NCBI RefSeq assembly: GCF_001571325.1
Contig: NZ_BCTO01000004.1
Coordinates: 1-64,000 of the forward strand
Reading direction: 5' to 3'
Origin: Delftia tsuruhatensis NBRC 16741
GTDB lineage: Bacteria > Pseudomonadota > Gammaproteobacteria > Burkholderiales > Burkholderiaceae_C
DNA: 64,000 nucleotides
Numbering within the stretch: the first letter of the stretch is position 1; every line of letters starts with the position of its first letter. The notes beneath the pieces were generated by a model. The model made no database searches. It saw only the letters and a program-made list of their open reading frames with translations, and was not told the origin of the DNA. A program made the position numbers and the translations under genes. Positions 25,822-34,875 of this stretch are shown here, piece by piece.

Positions 25822-28800
25822 ATGACCACACCCATTCCCGATCCCCACGTCTACCTGCGCACTGTCGATCTGAACGAGCGCACGTCGCTGTCCGTGCTGG
25901 CCGGCCATGTCCGGGCCCAGGCGCACATACTGGATCTGGGTTGCGGCAGCGGTGCACTTGGAGCCTTTCTCGCCGAGCACAAGCAATGCGTCTGCGATGG
26001 CGTCACCCTGAGCCAGGAAGAAGCCCGCCATGCAGCGCCCTTCTACCGCCATGTCCATGTGGCCGACCTGGAGGATTGCGATCTGGACCAGCTCTTCGGC
26101 GATGCGCGCTATGACTACATCGTCTGCGCCGACGTGCTGGAGCACCTTCGCCAGCCCGAGCGCATCCTGGCTGCATGCCGCAAGCGGCTGACGCCCGAAG
26201 GCCGTCTGCTGATCTCCGTGCCCAATGCAGGCTACAGCGGCCTGGTGGCAGAACTGCTGCATGGCGAATTCCGCTACCGCGAAGAAGGCCTGCTGGACCG
26301 CACCCACCTGCGTTTTTTTACGCGGCGCTCGCTGTCGCGCTTTCTGGCCGAGCAAGGCTGGCAGGTGGACGACATCGACACCATCGAACGGGCGCTCCCC
26401 GAATCCGAATTCCGCGTCGCCTACGACAGCCTGCCCCCTGCCGTTGCCCGCCACCTGCTGGCCACGCCCGATGCACTGGCCTATCAGTTCATCGCCAGTG
26501 CCGCCCCGGTAGCCCAGGCACAGGCCATCGAGCCGCCGGTGAACTATCCACAGGCACATGCCCTATTCACGGCACAGCTCTACATGGCACGCGCTGGCCG
26601 CTATGACGAAGAAAGCAAGCTCTCCACCACCGGCATCATTGGCCAGGCACGCCAGACACTGCGCTTTGCGCTGCCCGACCACAACACTTCACTGAGCCAT
26701 CTGCGTCTGGACCTGGCCGACCGGCCGGGCTTCATACACCTGCACCGGCTGGCCTTGCTCGATGCGCAAGGCGCCGTCGTCTGGCAATGGCTGCCCGAGG
26801 ATTCGGACGCCGCCCTGCTGGGGCAACGCCCGCATCATCAGCTCGTCTGGAATGGACTTCATCCGGCAGGCGCCTTCTCGCTGATGCTGCTTCTGACCGG
26901 CGATGACCCCTGGTTCGAACTGCCCATTCCCGCAGAAACCCTGGCTGCACTGCGTGGCGCCTCGCTGGAGATCGAGATGGGATGGCCCATGTCGGCCGAC
27001 TATCTGGCGCTGGCGGGCGCCGTGCAGCCGCTTGAACGGCAGATCGCGCAGGAGCGCAGCCGGGCCAATGATCTGCAGGATCAGTGGCACACACAGCGCA
27101 TGCGGCTTGAGCAGCAGCACGCGCAGGATGTCCAGCAACTGGAAGAGCGAAGCGCTGCGATCCATAGGCTGCAGCACCGCAACGCCCTCCTGGAAGACAG
27201 CCACCAGTCGCAGAGCAAGGAGCGCGCCATCTGGCAGCAAGAGGCCACCCGCGTGCAGCGGGACTTCGCGCGCCTGGAGCAGCACCTGCGCGATATCGAG
27301 AACTCCACCGTCTTCCGGGCCACGCGCCCTCTCGTCCACGCCAAGATGCGCATTGACCGCCTGCTGGGCCGCACGCCCGTGCCTGCCCCTGTCCTCCACA
27401 CACCCGTGCCCCAGCCGATGCCCCAGCAACCCGTCGATGTGATCGTGCCCGTGTACCGCGGCCTGAACGACACGCGCAACTGCATCGAATCCGTTCTGGC
27501 CAGCCCCTGCCGCACGCACTGGCAACTCGTGGTCATCAACGATGCCAGCCCGGAGCCCGAAGTCACGGCCTGGCTGCGCGAGAAGGCTGCGCAGGAGCCC
27601 CGCATCACTTTGCTGGAGAACGAGGAGAACCTCGGCTTCGTCGGCACCGTCAACCGCGGCATGGCGCTGAACACCGCCCATGACGTGCTGCTGCTCAACA
27701 GCGACACCGTGGTTGCCAATGACTGGCTGGACCGCATCCGCCAGGCTGCCTACGGCGATGCACGCATCGCCTCCGTCACGCCGTTTTCCAACAACGCCAC
27801 CATCTGCAGCTACCCGCGCTTTTGCGAGGGCAACGACCTGCCGCCCGGCATGGACACGGCCGCCATCGACGCACTGTGCGCGCGCACCAACCCCGGCCAG
27901 GTGGTGGACGTGCCGACCGGCGTGGGCTTTTGCATGTACATCCGCCGCGACAGCCTGAACGCCGTCGGCCTGTTCGACACCGAGCACTTCGGCAAGGGCT
28001 ATGGCGAGGAAAACGATTTCTGCCAGCGTGCCGCAGCCGCTGGCTGGCGCAACCTGCATCTGCTGGACACCTTCGTGCTGCACACAGGCGGCGTGAGCTT
28101 CGGAGAAAGCAAGAGCCCGCGTGAACGTGCCGCCATGGAAACCCTGCGCAGGCTGCATCCGCGCTACGAAGCCGATGTCATGGCCTTCGTCCAGGCCGAC
28201 CCTGCGCGCACGGCACGCCTGGCGCTGGATGTGGCACGCCTGCAGGCCGAGGCAGCGCAGCAGCCCGTGGTGCTGGCCGTGCTCCACGATCGGGCGGGCG
28301 GCACCGTGCGCCATGTCCGCGAACTGGCGCAGTTCCTGCAAGGCAAGGCACTGTTCCTCATGCTGTCCCCAGCCGCAGGTGGAGTCGTGGTCCTGCGCCG
28401 TGCCGAAGAGAAGGAAGCCTTCGAGCTCGCCTTCCGCATCAACGACCAGATGGAGGAGCTGGTGCAGGCCCTGCGCCAGCTGGGCGTGGTGCACGTGCAC
28501 TACCAGCATCTCCTGGGCCACAGCGAAGCCATCCTGGACCTGCCCGCACGCCTGGGAACGGCCCATGACTTCACGGCCCATGATTTCTACACCTACTGCA
28601 AGAATATCTCGCTGACCGGCATCGACAACCGCTACATCGTGCCGCCCCGCGCGGGCGAATGCGGCTGCTGCGAACCAACGGACACAGCCCCCTATGCCGG
28701 CACCGTGGCCCAGTGGCGCCACCGCAATGCGCTGCTGCTGAACAACGCGCGCCATGTGCTGGCCCCCAGCCAGGACACAGCCAGCCGGATCGCCGGCTTC

Positions 28801-29613
28801 GTGCCCGGGGCACGCGTCCAGGCCGTTGCCCACACCGACATGCCGGCACAGTTGCCGACCCCAACGGCACGCACATTGGCCGCCACGGCCCCACTCAAGA
28901 TCGTCGTGCTGGGAGCCATGAGTGCCATCAAGGGGGCCGACGTGCTTGAAGCCGTGGCTATCGAAGCCGCCAAACGCGGAGCTCCTGTGGAATTCCATCT
29001 GCTCGGCTATGGCTACCGCAGCCTGCAGACCCAGCCACGCGCACGCCTGACGGTGCATGGTGGCTACAAGGAAGAGGAATTGCCTGCGCTGCTGGAGTGG
29101 CTGCAGCCCGACCTGGCCTGGTTCCCCGCCCAATGGCCGGAGACCTACAGCTACACGCTCAGCGCCTGCCTGGCCGCCGGGCTGCCCATCGTCGCGCCCG
29201 ACATAGGGGCCTTCCCCGAAAGGCTGGCAGGCCGCGACTGGTCCTGGGTCATGCCCTGGGACGCCAGCACCGCCCAATGGCTGGACTTCTTCGCGCAAAT
29301 ACGCGAACGCCACTTCATTGAAGGACAGCTGCCGCAGCAACCGGCCGCAACAGGGAGTGCCGCCGCCCAGCCGGGAGCGGCTTTCTATGGCGACGGTTAT
29401 CTCCAGGGGCTGCAGCCGCGCGATCAGGCCCTGCTCCAGCCACTGGATGCGGCCTTCCTGGCCACACATCGCCTGCAACGCCAGGACCATGCTGCAAGAT
29501 CGGGGGCCTTGATCCTGCTGGCCCACCTGCGCTCGCTACCCATCCTGCGCGGCGTGGCCAGGCGCATTCCCGCGCACTGGCAGCGCCGGGTCAAGAATTG
29601 GCTGCAGGCCTAG
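25822..29613 (+). CDS. Methyltransferase-GT2-GT4 fusion, surface glycan synthesis
   Basis: 1263 residues from the ATG at 25822; a TTG at 25801 directly after GGAGAGA is the alternative. Residues about 30-200 are a SAM methyltransferase (ILDLGCGSGALGAF). About 405-500 is a Gln/Glu-rich coiled coil. About 535-790 is a family 2 glycosyltransferase (VIVPVYRGLNDTRNCIESVL, LLLNSDTVV, GYGEENDFCQRA). About 1020-1190 is a GT4-type domain (KIVVLGAMSAIKGADVLEA, PETYSYTLSACLAAGLPIVA). It could extend and cap a polysaccharide. Its last 78 nt overlap the convergent acyltransferase gene. Confidence 0.82.
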   Translation: MTTPIPDPHVYLRTVDLNERTSLSVLAGHVRAQAHILDLGCGSGALGAFLAEHKQCVCDGVTLSQEEARHAAPFYRHVHVADLEDCDLDQLFGDARYDYIVCADVLEHLRQPERILAACRKRLTPEGRLLISVPNAGYSGLVAELLHGEFRYREEGLLDRTHLRFFTRRSLSRFLAEQGWQVDDIDTIERALPESEFRVAYDSLPPAVARHLLATPDALAYQFIASAAPVAQAQAIEPPVNYPQAHALFTAQLYMARAGRYDEESKLSTTGIIGQARQTLRFALPDHNTSLSHLRLDLADRPGFIHLHRLALLDAQGAVVWQWLPEDSDAALLGQRPHHQLVWNGLHPAGAFSLMLLLTGDDPWFELPIPAETLAALRGASLEIEMGWPMSADYLALAGAVQPLERQIAQERSRANDLQDQWHTQRMRLEQQHAQDVQQLEERSAAIHRLQHRNALLEDSHQSQSKERAIWQQEATRVQRDFARLEQHLRDIENSTVFRATRPLVHAKMRIDRLLGRTPVPAPVLHTPVPQPMPQQPVDVIVPVYRGLNDTRNCIESVLASPCRTHWQLVVINDASPEPEVTAWLREKAAQEPRITLLENEENLGFVGTVNRGMALNTAHDVLLLNSDTVVANDWLDRIRQAAYGDARIASVTPFSNNATICSYPRFCEGNDLPPGMDTAAIDALCARTNPGQVVDVPTGVGFCMYIRRDSLNAVGLFDTEHFGKGYGEENDFCQRAAAAGWRNLHLLDTFVLHTGGVSFGESKSPRERAAMETLRRLHPRYEADVMAFVQADPARTARLALDVARLQAEAAQQPVVLAVLHDRAGGTVRHVRELAQFLQGKALFLMLSPAAGGVVVLRRAEEKEAFELAFRINDQMEELVQALRQLGVVHVHYQHLLGHSEAILDLPARLGTAHDFTAHDFYTYCKNISLTGIDNRYIVPPRAGECGCCEPTDTAPYAGTVAQWRHRNALLLNNARHVLAPSQDTASRIAGFVPGARVQAVAHTDMPAQLPTPTARTLAATAPLKIVVLGAMSAIKGADVLEAVAIEAAKRGAPVEFHLLGYGYRSLQTQPRARLTVHGGYKEEELPALLEWLQPDLAWFPAQWPETYSYTLSACLAAGLPIVAPDIGAFPERLAGRDWSWVMPWDASTAQWLDFFAQIRERHFIEGQLPQQPAATGSAAAQPGAAFYGDGYLQGLQPRDQALLQPLDAAFLATHRLQRQDHAARSGALILLAHLRSLPILRGVARRIPAHWQRRVKNWLQA

Positions 29614-30678
29614 GCGTGGCCCCGGCAACGCGCGCCATCGCTGCGCCATCCGGATACAGGGCCGCTCCACGCCAAACCATGACATCAAGGCCAGACCCAG
29701 TGTCAGGACAAGCGACAACAGCATGCAAATGCCCAGTGACCAGCCCTCGCGCAGACAAATGACTGTCATGGCCTGCTGCACAGGGAAAGCATAGATGTAG
29801 ACGCCGTAAGACAGATCGGCGCGCCAACGTTGGCTTGCAGCCACGTGGCCTGCATGTGCAAGATAAAAACTTGCACAGGCCACCAATCCCCAGACTGCAA
29901 CCTGGCGCATCCATGTGCTGGCTGTAAGCAATGCACATGCAGCCAGCATCAGCGCGGCAACGGCCATCCATGCACGATGGCGTATTCCATACGCAGCCAT
30001 CGTGCTTCCCAGAAAGAAAGGGACACCAAATCCGCAGAAATCCCGCCAGCGAAACATATCGACCAGCGGAGTGTGAATGGCGTCCAGGCCTTGATCCCAC
30101 CCCCTGAGCCTGGCCACCTGCCACAGGATTGCCAGCACGCCAGCCATCAGGGGATGGATCCAGCGCTTGCCTCTTGCCAACCATGCCAACGTCGCCAGCA
30201 CAAGGTACATCGCCAGCTCGTACCGCAAAGTCCACAGGGACCCGTTGACCGTATAGGCAAAGGGATTGGATTCGAATACGCCCGGCAGTATCTGAACCGT
30301 GGCCTGCCCTGTCATGTTGTTGAGCAGATGACTCCAGGTTTGCGGTGACTGCCAGTACTGCAGCGAATCAAGCGAGGTCATCGCCCAGCCGATGACGAAA
30401 ACAGAGAAAACCACGGCCATGATGAGGCCGGGAAAAATCCGCATCAGCCGCCTAATCCAGAAAGCCTGCCAGACAGGCTCGCGCATCCAACTCTGGCACA
30501 CCAGATAGCCGCTCATGAAAAAGAATACATAGACTGCGAGCGACCCCAGGCTGTGGCCAGCAAAGGGCTCGGCAAGACGCAGGCGGTAAAGAAACTCTCC
30601 GTGGGCCACAAACACTGCGAGCGCAGCCGTCAAGCGCAGCATGTCAAAGCGGTTTGCCCTCTCTTCAACACTGCGCAT
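29536..30678 (-). CDS. Acyltransferase 3 family membrane protein
   Basis: 380 residues from the ATG at 30678, with AAGGGAG 5 nt upstream. About ten membrane segments; begins with the family opening RFDMLRLTAALAVFVAHGEF (conserved His) and has FFFMSGYLVCQSW, the RRLMRIFPGL loop and LSYGVYIYAFPVQQAM. The family moves acyl groups (often acetyl) onto sugars of exported glycans. It is paralogous to the next gene upstream (shared PGVFxSNP, NGxLWT, SYGVY segments). Convergent 78-nt overlap with the fusion glycosyltransferase gene. Confidence 0.85.
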   Translation of the reverse strand: MRSVEERANRFDMLRLTAALAVFVAHGEFLYRLRLAEPFAGHSLGSLAVYVFFFMSGYLVCQSWMREPVWQAFWIRRLMRIFPGLIMAVVFSVFVIGWAMTSLDSLQYWQSPQTWSHLLNNMTGQATVQILPGVFESNPFAYTVNGSLWTLRYELAMYLVLATLAWLARGKRWIHPLMAGVLAILWQVARLRGWDQGLDAIHTPLVDMFRWRDFCGFGVPFFLGSTMAAYGIRHRAWMAVAALMLAACALLTASTWMRQVAVWGLVACASFYLAHAGHVAASQRWRADLSYGVYIYAFPVQQAMTVICLREGWSLGICMLLSLVLTLGLALMSWFGVERPCIRMAQRWRALPGPRLGLQPILDPALPVRGNAPGHAAQDG

Positions 30679-30689
30679 GGCACTCCCTT

Positions 30690-31733
30690 CTAGGTGCGGT
30701 ACACCAAGCGTTTGAGCCTTAGCATCGGCGACTCGACCAAGTGCCAGGACGCATAGCCAGCAACCAGCGCAAGCAGCCATGCAAGCGCCAGACTGGAGTG
30801 GAATGGCAGTTGAGGCCACAGTGCCTGAACCGCCTGCTGGATGGGACAACCCAGCACGTAGACACCATAAGAAGGATCTCCGAGTCGATGCAACCCGGAA
30901 AACACCCTAGAACGCATGGAGCCCAAGTGGATAAGCAGAGGCGGCAGCAGCAGCAGGCCGGCTGAGTGCTCCAGCTTCAGGCCAAAGAACAGCAACGCAG
31001 CCACAGGTGCCAGGATCAACAGCAAGCTCCGACCATGGGCAGCAAAGGCTGGCTGGAACAGCGCGATCAGCGCGCCATAGGCGAAATAGGCCGGGTACTC
31101 GAACCAATGGAACATGGCTCCGGCCACATCGGCGTTTCGCTGCGTCAGGAAAAAAAACAAATATCCAGCCACAGCCAAGCTGGCAAGAAACCTTGACCGC
31201 AGCATGCCCGATAGGCCTAGTGCAGCGAGCACAACGTAACACGTCAGCTCGATGGGTATGGTCCACAACGGGCCATTCATCAACCCTGGCAGCGGGTTGG
31301 AGGAAAACACGCCCGGCATGAAGGCGTAGTCCTTGACCAGCAGCAGATTGCGCCAGTGATCCAGTGTCTGCGGATGACGCCAAAACTCCTTTAACGGCAA
31401 TGAAGTAAAAGCCGGGCCAAACAGCAGCACGCCAGCCACGACAGCCACCAGCATGCCCGGCCACAAACGCAGCAGACGCTTGACCATGAAGGCCGTGGCA
31501 CGGGGATCGCGCAGCCAACTCAGCGTGACAAGAAAGCCGCTGATCGTGAAGAAAGTCATCACTGCCACGCCGCCCACCATGTCCGCATGCAGCCACGATG
31601 GCGGTATGGTGCCCGTGATATGGAAATGATGGCTGTAAATGACTGCAGATGCAGCGACTATGCGCAGTGCATCAAAGCCATTGGAATATGCAGACCGCAC
31701 GGGTGAAGAGATCGTGGGGCCCGGCTCCTGCAT
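30690..31733 (-). CDS. Acyltransferase 3 family membrane protein (paralogue)
   Basis: 347 residues from the ATG at 31733; the longer open frame upstream overlaps the methyltransferase gene out of frame. Opening NGFDALRIVAASAVIYSHHF, then FFTISGFLVTLSWLRDPRA, KRLLRLWPGM, FMPGVFSSNPLPGLMNGPLW and DPSYGVYVLGCPIQQA. Multi-pass membrane protein likely to acylate a sugar. It ends 12 nt before the second acyltransferase start and begins 7 nt after the methyltransferase stop, so the three are one transcript. Confidence 0.85.
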   Translation of the reverse strand: MQEPGPTISSPVRSAYSNGFDALRIVAASAVIYSHHFHITGTIPPSWLHADMVGGVAVMTFFTISGFLVTLSWLRDPRATAFMVKRLLRLWPGMLVAVVAGVLLFGPAFTSLPLKEFWRHPQTLDHWRNLLLVKDYAFMPGVFSSNPLPGLMNGPLWTIPIELTCYVVLAALGLSGMLRSRFLASLAVAGYLFFFLTQRNADVAGAMFHWFEYPAYFAYGALIALFQPAFAAHGRSLLLILAPVAALLFFGLKLEHSAGLLLLPPLLIHLGSMRSRVFSGLHRLGDPSYGVYVLGCPIQQAVQALWPQLPFHSSLALAWLLALVAGYASWHLVESPMLRLKRLVYRT

Positions 31734-31740
31734 GGCTGTG

Positions 31741-32601
31741 TCAGCTCTTGCCCAGCAACAGCAAAATCTCGTTGTTGCGCAGCCACTCCTCAGGGTAGCG
31801 CCCCGCCAGCGCCTCGGGAATGGCCATGTCCACCTGGCGCCGCTCCTCGCGCAACACTTCAAAGCCGGCCTGACGAGCAATATCTACGAGCTCGTCTGCC
31901 GTCAACCGGTTCAGCGCCTGGTACTCCTTGAAGACAAAGCGCTTGTAGCCATCGACACCGAAATCGGCAAAGCCGAAGTCCACCTCGGCGGCGTCCAGCG
32001 GACCCTCATGCTTTTCGATGATGCTCCACAGCTCCTCCTCCGACGCCAGCAAGTGGTGCCAGGGCACATCGTCGTAGCGGCGCAGGTGCGAGCCCCAGGG
32101 AGAATGAAACAAGGGCTCGATCTGCAGGAAGAACACGCCTCCCGGGCGCAGGCAGGCATGCAAATCGGACAGGATCGGCAGCACCTTGTCGCGCTGCACA
32201 TGCTCGAAGGTGGACCAGCTGAGCAACCCGTCATAGTTCGTATGCAGGCCGGCTAATGGCGAATTCGGCACGATGGTCTCGAAGCTCAGCGCAGCGGGAA
32301 TGCGCGACATGCCCAACTGCTCGCGTGCGATGCGGGGCAGCTTGGCGTATTCCTGACGGATATCGATGCCATGGATGGAGGTTGCGCCATGGCGCAGCAC
32401 CAAAGCCAGATCGGTGATGCCATCGCCGCAACCGAAATTCAGCAACCTGGCCTTGGACAAATCCAATGACTGTCCGAGCCAGTCATGGGCCAGATCCGCT
32501 GCATAGTTGAAATGCGCACGAAACCACTCATCGGTGATCTTGCCGGCGTCCCATGGCGCCAGGCCCAACAGTCGTTCCTGCAAACGCAGCATCCAACTCA
32601 T
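31741..32601 (-). CDS. SAM-dependent methyltransferase
   Basis: 286 residues. SAM-binding motif LLNFGCGDGITDLALVLRHG with IHGIDIR (acidic end of strand 2), then LSWSTFEHVQRD and LRPGGVFFLQIEP. Downstream motifs suit a small-molecule or sugar methyltransferase. It lies in the same leftward transcript as Wzt/Wzm and the acyltransferases, so methylation of the exported polysaccharide is the likely role. Exact acceptor unknown. Confidence 0.8.
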   Translation of the reverse strand: MSWMLRLQERLLGLAPWDAGKITDEWFRAHFNYAADLAHDWLGQSLDLSKARLLNFGCGDGITDLALVLRHGATSIHGIDIRQEYAKLPRIAREQLGMSRIPAALSFETIVPNSPLAGLHTNYDGLLSWSTFEHVQRDKVLPILSDLHACLRPGGVFFLQIEPLFHSPWGSHLRRYDDVPWHHLLASEEELWSIIEKHEGPLDAAEVDFGFADFGVDGYKRFVFKEYQALNRLTADELVDIARQAGFEVLREERRQVDMAIPEALAGRYPEEWLRNNEILLLLGKS

Positions 32602-32643
32602 GCAATCGTCCTCTCTATTCTGTCTACAACCCTGTCAACACGC

Positions 32644-33540
32644 TCACAGCCGCTGAAGCACATAGGCATCCTGGTGGTTCCAGAAATGCACAAGTGATCG
32701 ATGGCGCAGCGCATCGGTGCCCCAGGTCTCGGCAATACGGTCCAGGACGAATTGCTCGGAAGTGAACGCCGTTCCATACTCATTGGCATCGATGGCATTC
32801 GACTCGCTGGACGGTGCAAAGAAAAATCCCTCGTCATCCAGCTTCACGCTGTCGAAATCTGCGGCCTTCATGCCGTGCGTGCTGAAAACCAGCAACCCGC
32901 CCGGAACCACCGCATCACGCAACACCTGCAGCCAGCGCGCCCAGGTCGAGCGCGGCAGATGACTGAACAGCGATAGCACGAACACCAGTTCGTACTGCTG
33001 AGGCCAGCGTACCTGCTCCGGCACGCTGGCCGACGTAAAGCCCTTCACGCCGAAGGTCTGCTGCGAGAAATCCACGGCATCGACCACGATGTCCGAGACC
33101 GTGACCCGTTCCGCCCCCAGCGCCTTGACCAGGTGTCGCGTAAAGCGGCCGTGACCACTCGCGAACTCCAGGACGCTGGCTGTGCGCAGCAAAGGCTTGT
33201 CCACGGCTTCCAGCAGCAGCATCAGTTCCGACAGCGTGCGCCAACCGTCGGCGAAGTAGTCGCGCAGGGGATTGACGCTGGAAGGGTGGCCACGGAAGAA
33301 GCCGAAGATATCGTCCTGCGCAGAAATCCGGCAATCGAGTCCCGTCATGTTGGAAAACGAGCCCACCAGACCATTTGCCTCGATCAGGGAATGCGCCTCC
33401 AACAGGCTGTCGTCCATTTCGCGGGCACGAGCCAGGACCTGTGCCGCACCAGCCCGGTCGCCGCTTGCCAGCAATTGCAGGGCTTCATTCAGCAAACGCT
33501 GCCCATCGCTGATGGGAGTAGAAGAATTGTCAGATGTCAT
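32644..33540 (-). CDS. SAM-dependent methyltransferase with short helical N-terminus
   Basis: 298 residues. Residues 10-60 look like one or two TPR-type helices (LLNEALQLLASGDRAGAAQV). The catalytic core has VLEFASGHGRFTRHLVKALG as SAM motif, VTVSDIV, and VFVLSLFSHLPRSTW followed by GGLLVFSTHG. It lies between Wzt and the other methyltransferase in the same direction. A terminal-sugar methylation role would fit the Wzt design, but the acceptor is not shown. Confidence 0.78.
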   Translation of the reverse strand: MTSDNSSTPISDGQRLLNEALQLLASGDRAGAAQVLARAREMDDSLLEAHSLIEANGLVGSFSNMTGLDCRISAQDDIFGFFRGHPSSVNPLRDYFADGWRTLSELMLLLEAVDKPLLRTASVLEFASGHGRFTRHLVKALGAERVTVSDIVVDAVDFSQQTFGVKGFTSASVPEQVRWPQQYELVFVLSLFSHLPRSTWARWLQVLRDAVVPGGLLVFSTHGMKAADFDSVKLDDEGFFFAPSSESNAIDANEYGTAFTSEQFVLDRIAETWGTDALRHRSLVHFWNHQDAYVLQRL

Positions 33541-33594
33541 GGGGTATGGAATAGGGAGACAGCCGAGCCGCTTGCGCGGGCGTGGCGGAGCCGC

Positions 33595-34875
33595 TCAGCT
33601 CCAGTGGTGAGGCAGGCGCACCAGCCCAGGCAGGGGCTTGGGGAAAATAAAGCGCAGGTGCAGGAACTGGAACCATTCGTCATAGACGGCCAGCCCGGTT
33701 TCATCGAACAGAAAGGCGCTGATCACATAGTCTCCGCTGTGCAGAGGCAACTCGGGAAAGGTCAGCACAGTCTGCCAGCTTCCGTCTGGCAATTGCCGCG
33801 GTGCTGCACCATCCTCATGTGTTGCCAGCGAAGTGATGCCCACGCCCTTGGACTGCTCGATCATGAAGCCGATGTGCGGCCGCTCGTTGCCACGTCCTCT
33901 CGCAGTAATGGTCACAACCAGGTCCTGGCTCTGCAGCAACCCTGGCTGGTCACCCACAGGTTCAGCCAGATCCTTGACATCGACGGACAGGATGCAGGCT
34001 GTGCCGCTGTCCACGGCAGCGACCGGCGCGGGAGGCGCTTCATCCGCAGCTGGCGCTGGCACAGCGGGCTCTCCTTCAGCAGGCAGCATCTCGTCGCACA
34101 AAGCCCTTTGCTCGCGCTCCTGGCGCTCGCGGGTATGTGCATCGTAGGCGGCCAGCACTGGCTCGGTCGCACCGAACTGCGCCACATGGCCGCCGCGCAG
34201 CCACAGGGCTGCATCGCAAAGATGGCGGATGTGATAAGGGCTATGGGAACAAAACAGGATGGTGCAGCCGCTGTTGCGGAAGGCCATGATGCGTTCAATG
34301 CACTTCTTCTGGAAATGCTGGTCGCCTACGGCGAGCGCCTCGTCAATGATCAGCACATCGGGCTGCACGGCCGTCACCAGTGCAAACGCCAGGCGCACCG
34401 CCATCCCCGAAGAGTAGGTCTTGACCGGCCGCTCCAGTGCTTCGCCCAACTCCGCAAAAGCGGCGATTTCGGGCTCCAGCTCACGCATGCGCTCAGGGGA
34501 GATACCAATCAGGCTGCCACCGAAATACAGATTGTCGCGTCCGCTGAAATCAGGGTGAAATCCCGCTCCCAACTCCAGAATGGCCGTGACCCGACCCACA
34601 CGCTCTATTTGCCCGCAACTGGGCTGCAACGTGCCAGCCAGCAGCTTGAGCAGCGAGCTCTTGCCTGCGCCGTTGTCGCCAATCACACCAATGCACTGGC
34701 CGCGGCGCAATTCGAATGACACATCCCGCAATGCCCAATGGCTTCGGTGCGTGGCAACCCCGGTCAGCAAGGCCTTGAAGCGCGCTCGCGGCGAGGGATA
34801 AAGTTTGTATTCCTTGCCCAGATTGCGCACACGCAATACCAGGTCATCAGGCAATTCGACATGCTTGGCGTTCAT
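33595..34875 (-). CDS. wzt: O-antigen ABC transporter ATPase with glycan-binding domain
   Basis: 426 residues, longer than a plain ATPase. Nucleotide-binding domain: Walker A GDNGAGKSSLLKLLAG near residue 65, signature YSSGMAVRLAFAL, Walker B VLIIDEALAVGD. An Ala/Pro-rich linker (about 255-285) leads to a C-terminal beta-sandwich like the Wzt-C domain (PHIGFMIEQSKGVGITSL, FPELPLHSGDYVISAFL), which in E. coli O8/O9a binds the modified end of the chain before export. Overlaps Wzm by ATGA. The neighbouring methyltransferases could make that mark. Confidence 0.9.
   Translation of the reverse strand: MNAKHVELPDDLVLRVRNLGKEYKLYPSPRARFKALLTGVATHRSHWALRDVSFELRRGQCIGVIGDNGAGKSSLLKLLAGTLQPSCGQIERVGRVTAILELGAGFHPDFSGRDNLYFGGSLIGISPERMRELEPEIAAFAELGEALERPVKTYSSGMAVRLAFALVTAVQPDVLIIDEALAVGDQHFQKKCIERIMAFRNSGCTILFCSHSPYHIRHLCDAALWLRGGHVAQFGATEPVLAAYDAHTRERQEREQRALCDEMLPAEGEPAVPAPAADEAPPAPVAAVDSGTACILSVDVKDLAEPVGDQPGLLQSQDLVVTITARGRGNERPHIGFMIEQSKGVGITSLATHEDGAAPRQLPDGSWQTVLTFPELPLHSGDYVISAFLFDETGLAVYDEWFQFLHLRFIFPKPLPGLVRLPHHWS

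Noticed and set aside
25764-26114. Short plus-strand frame overlapping the start of the fusion glycosyltransferase
   Set aside because: Overlaps conserved methyltransferase codons out of frame and shows no domain.
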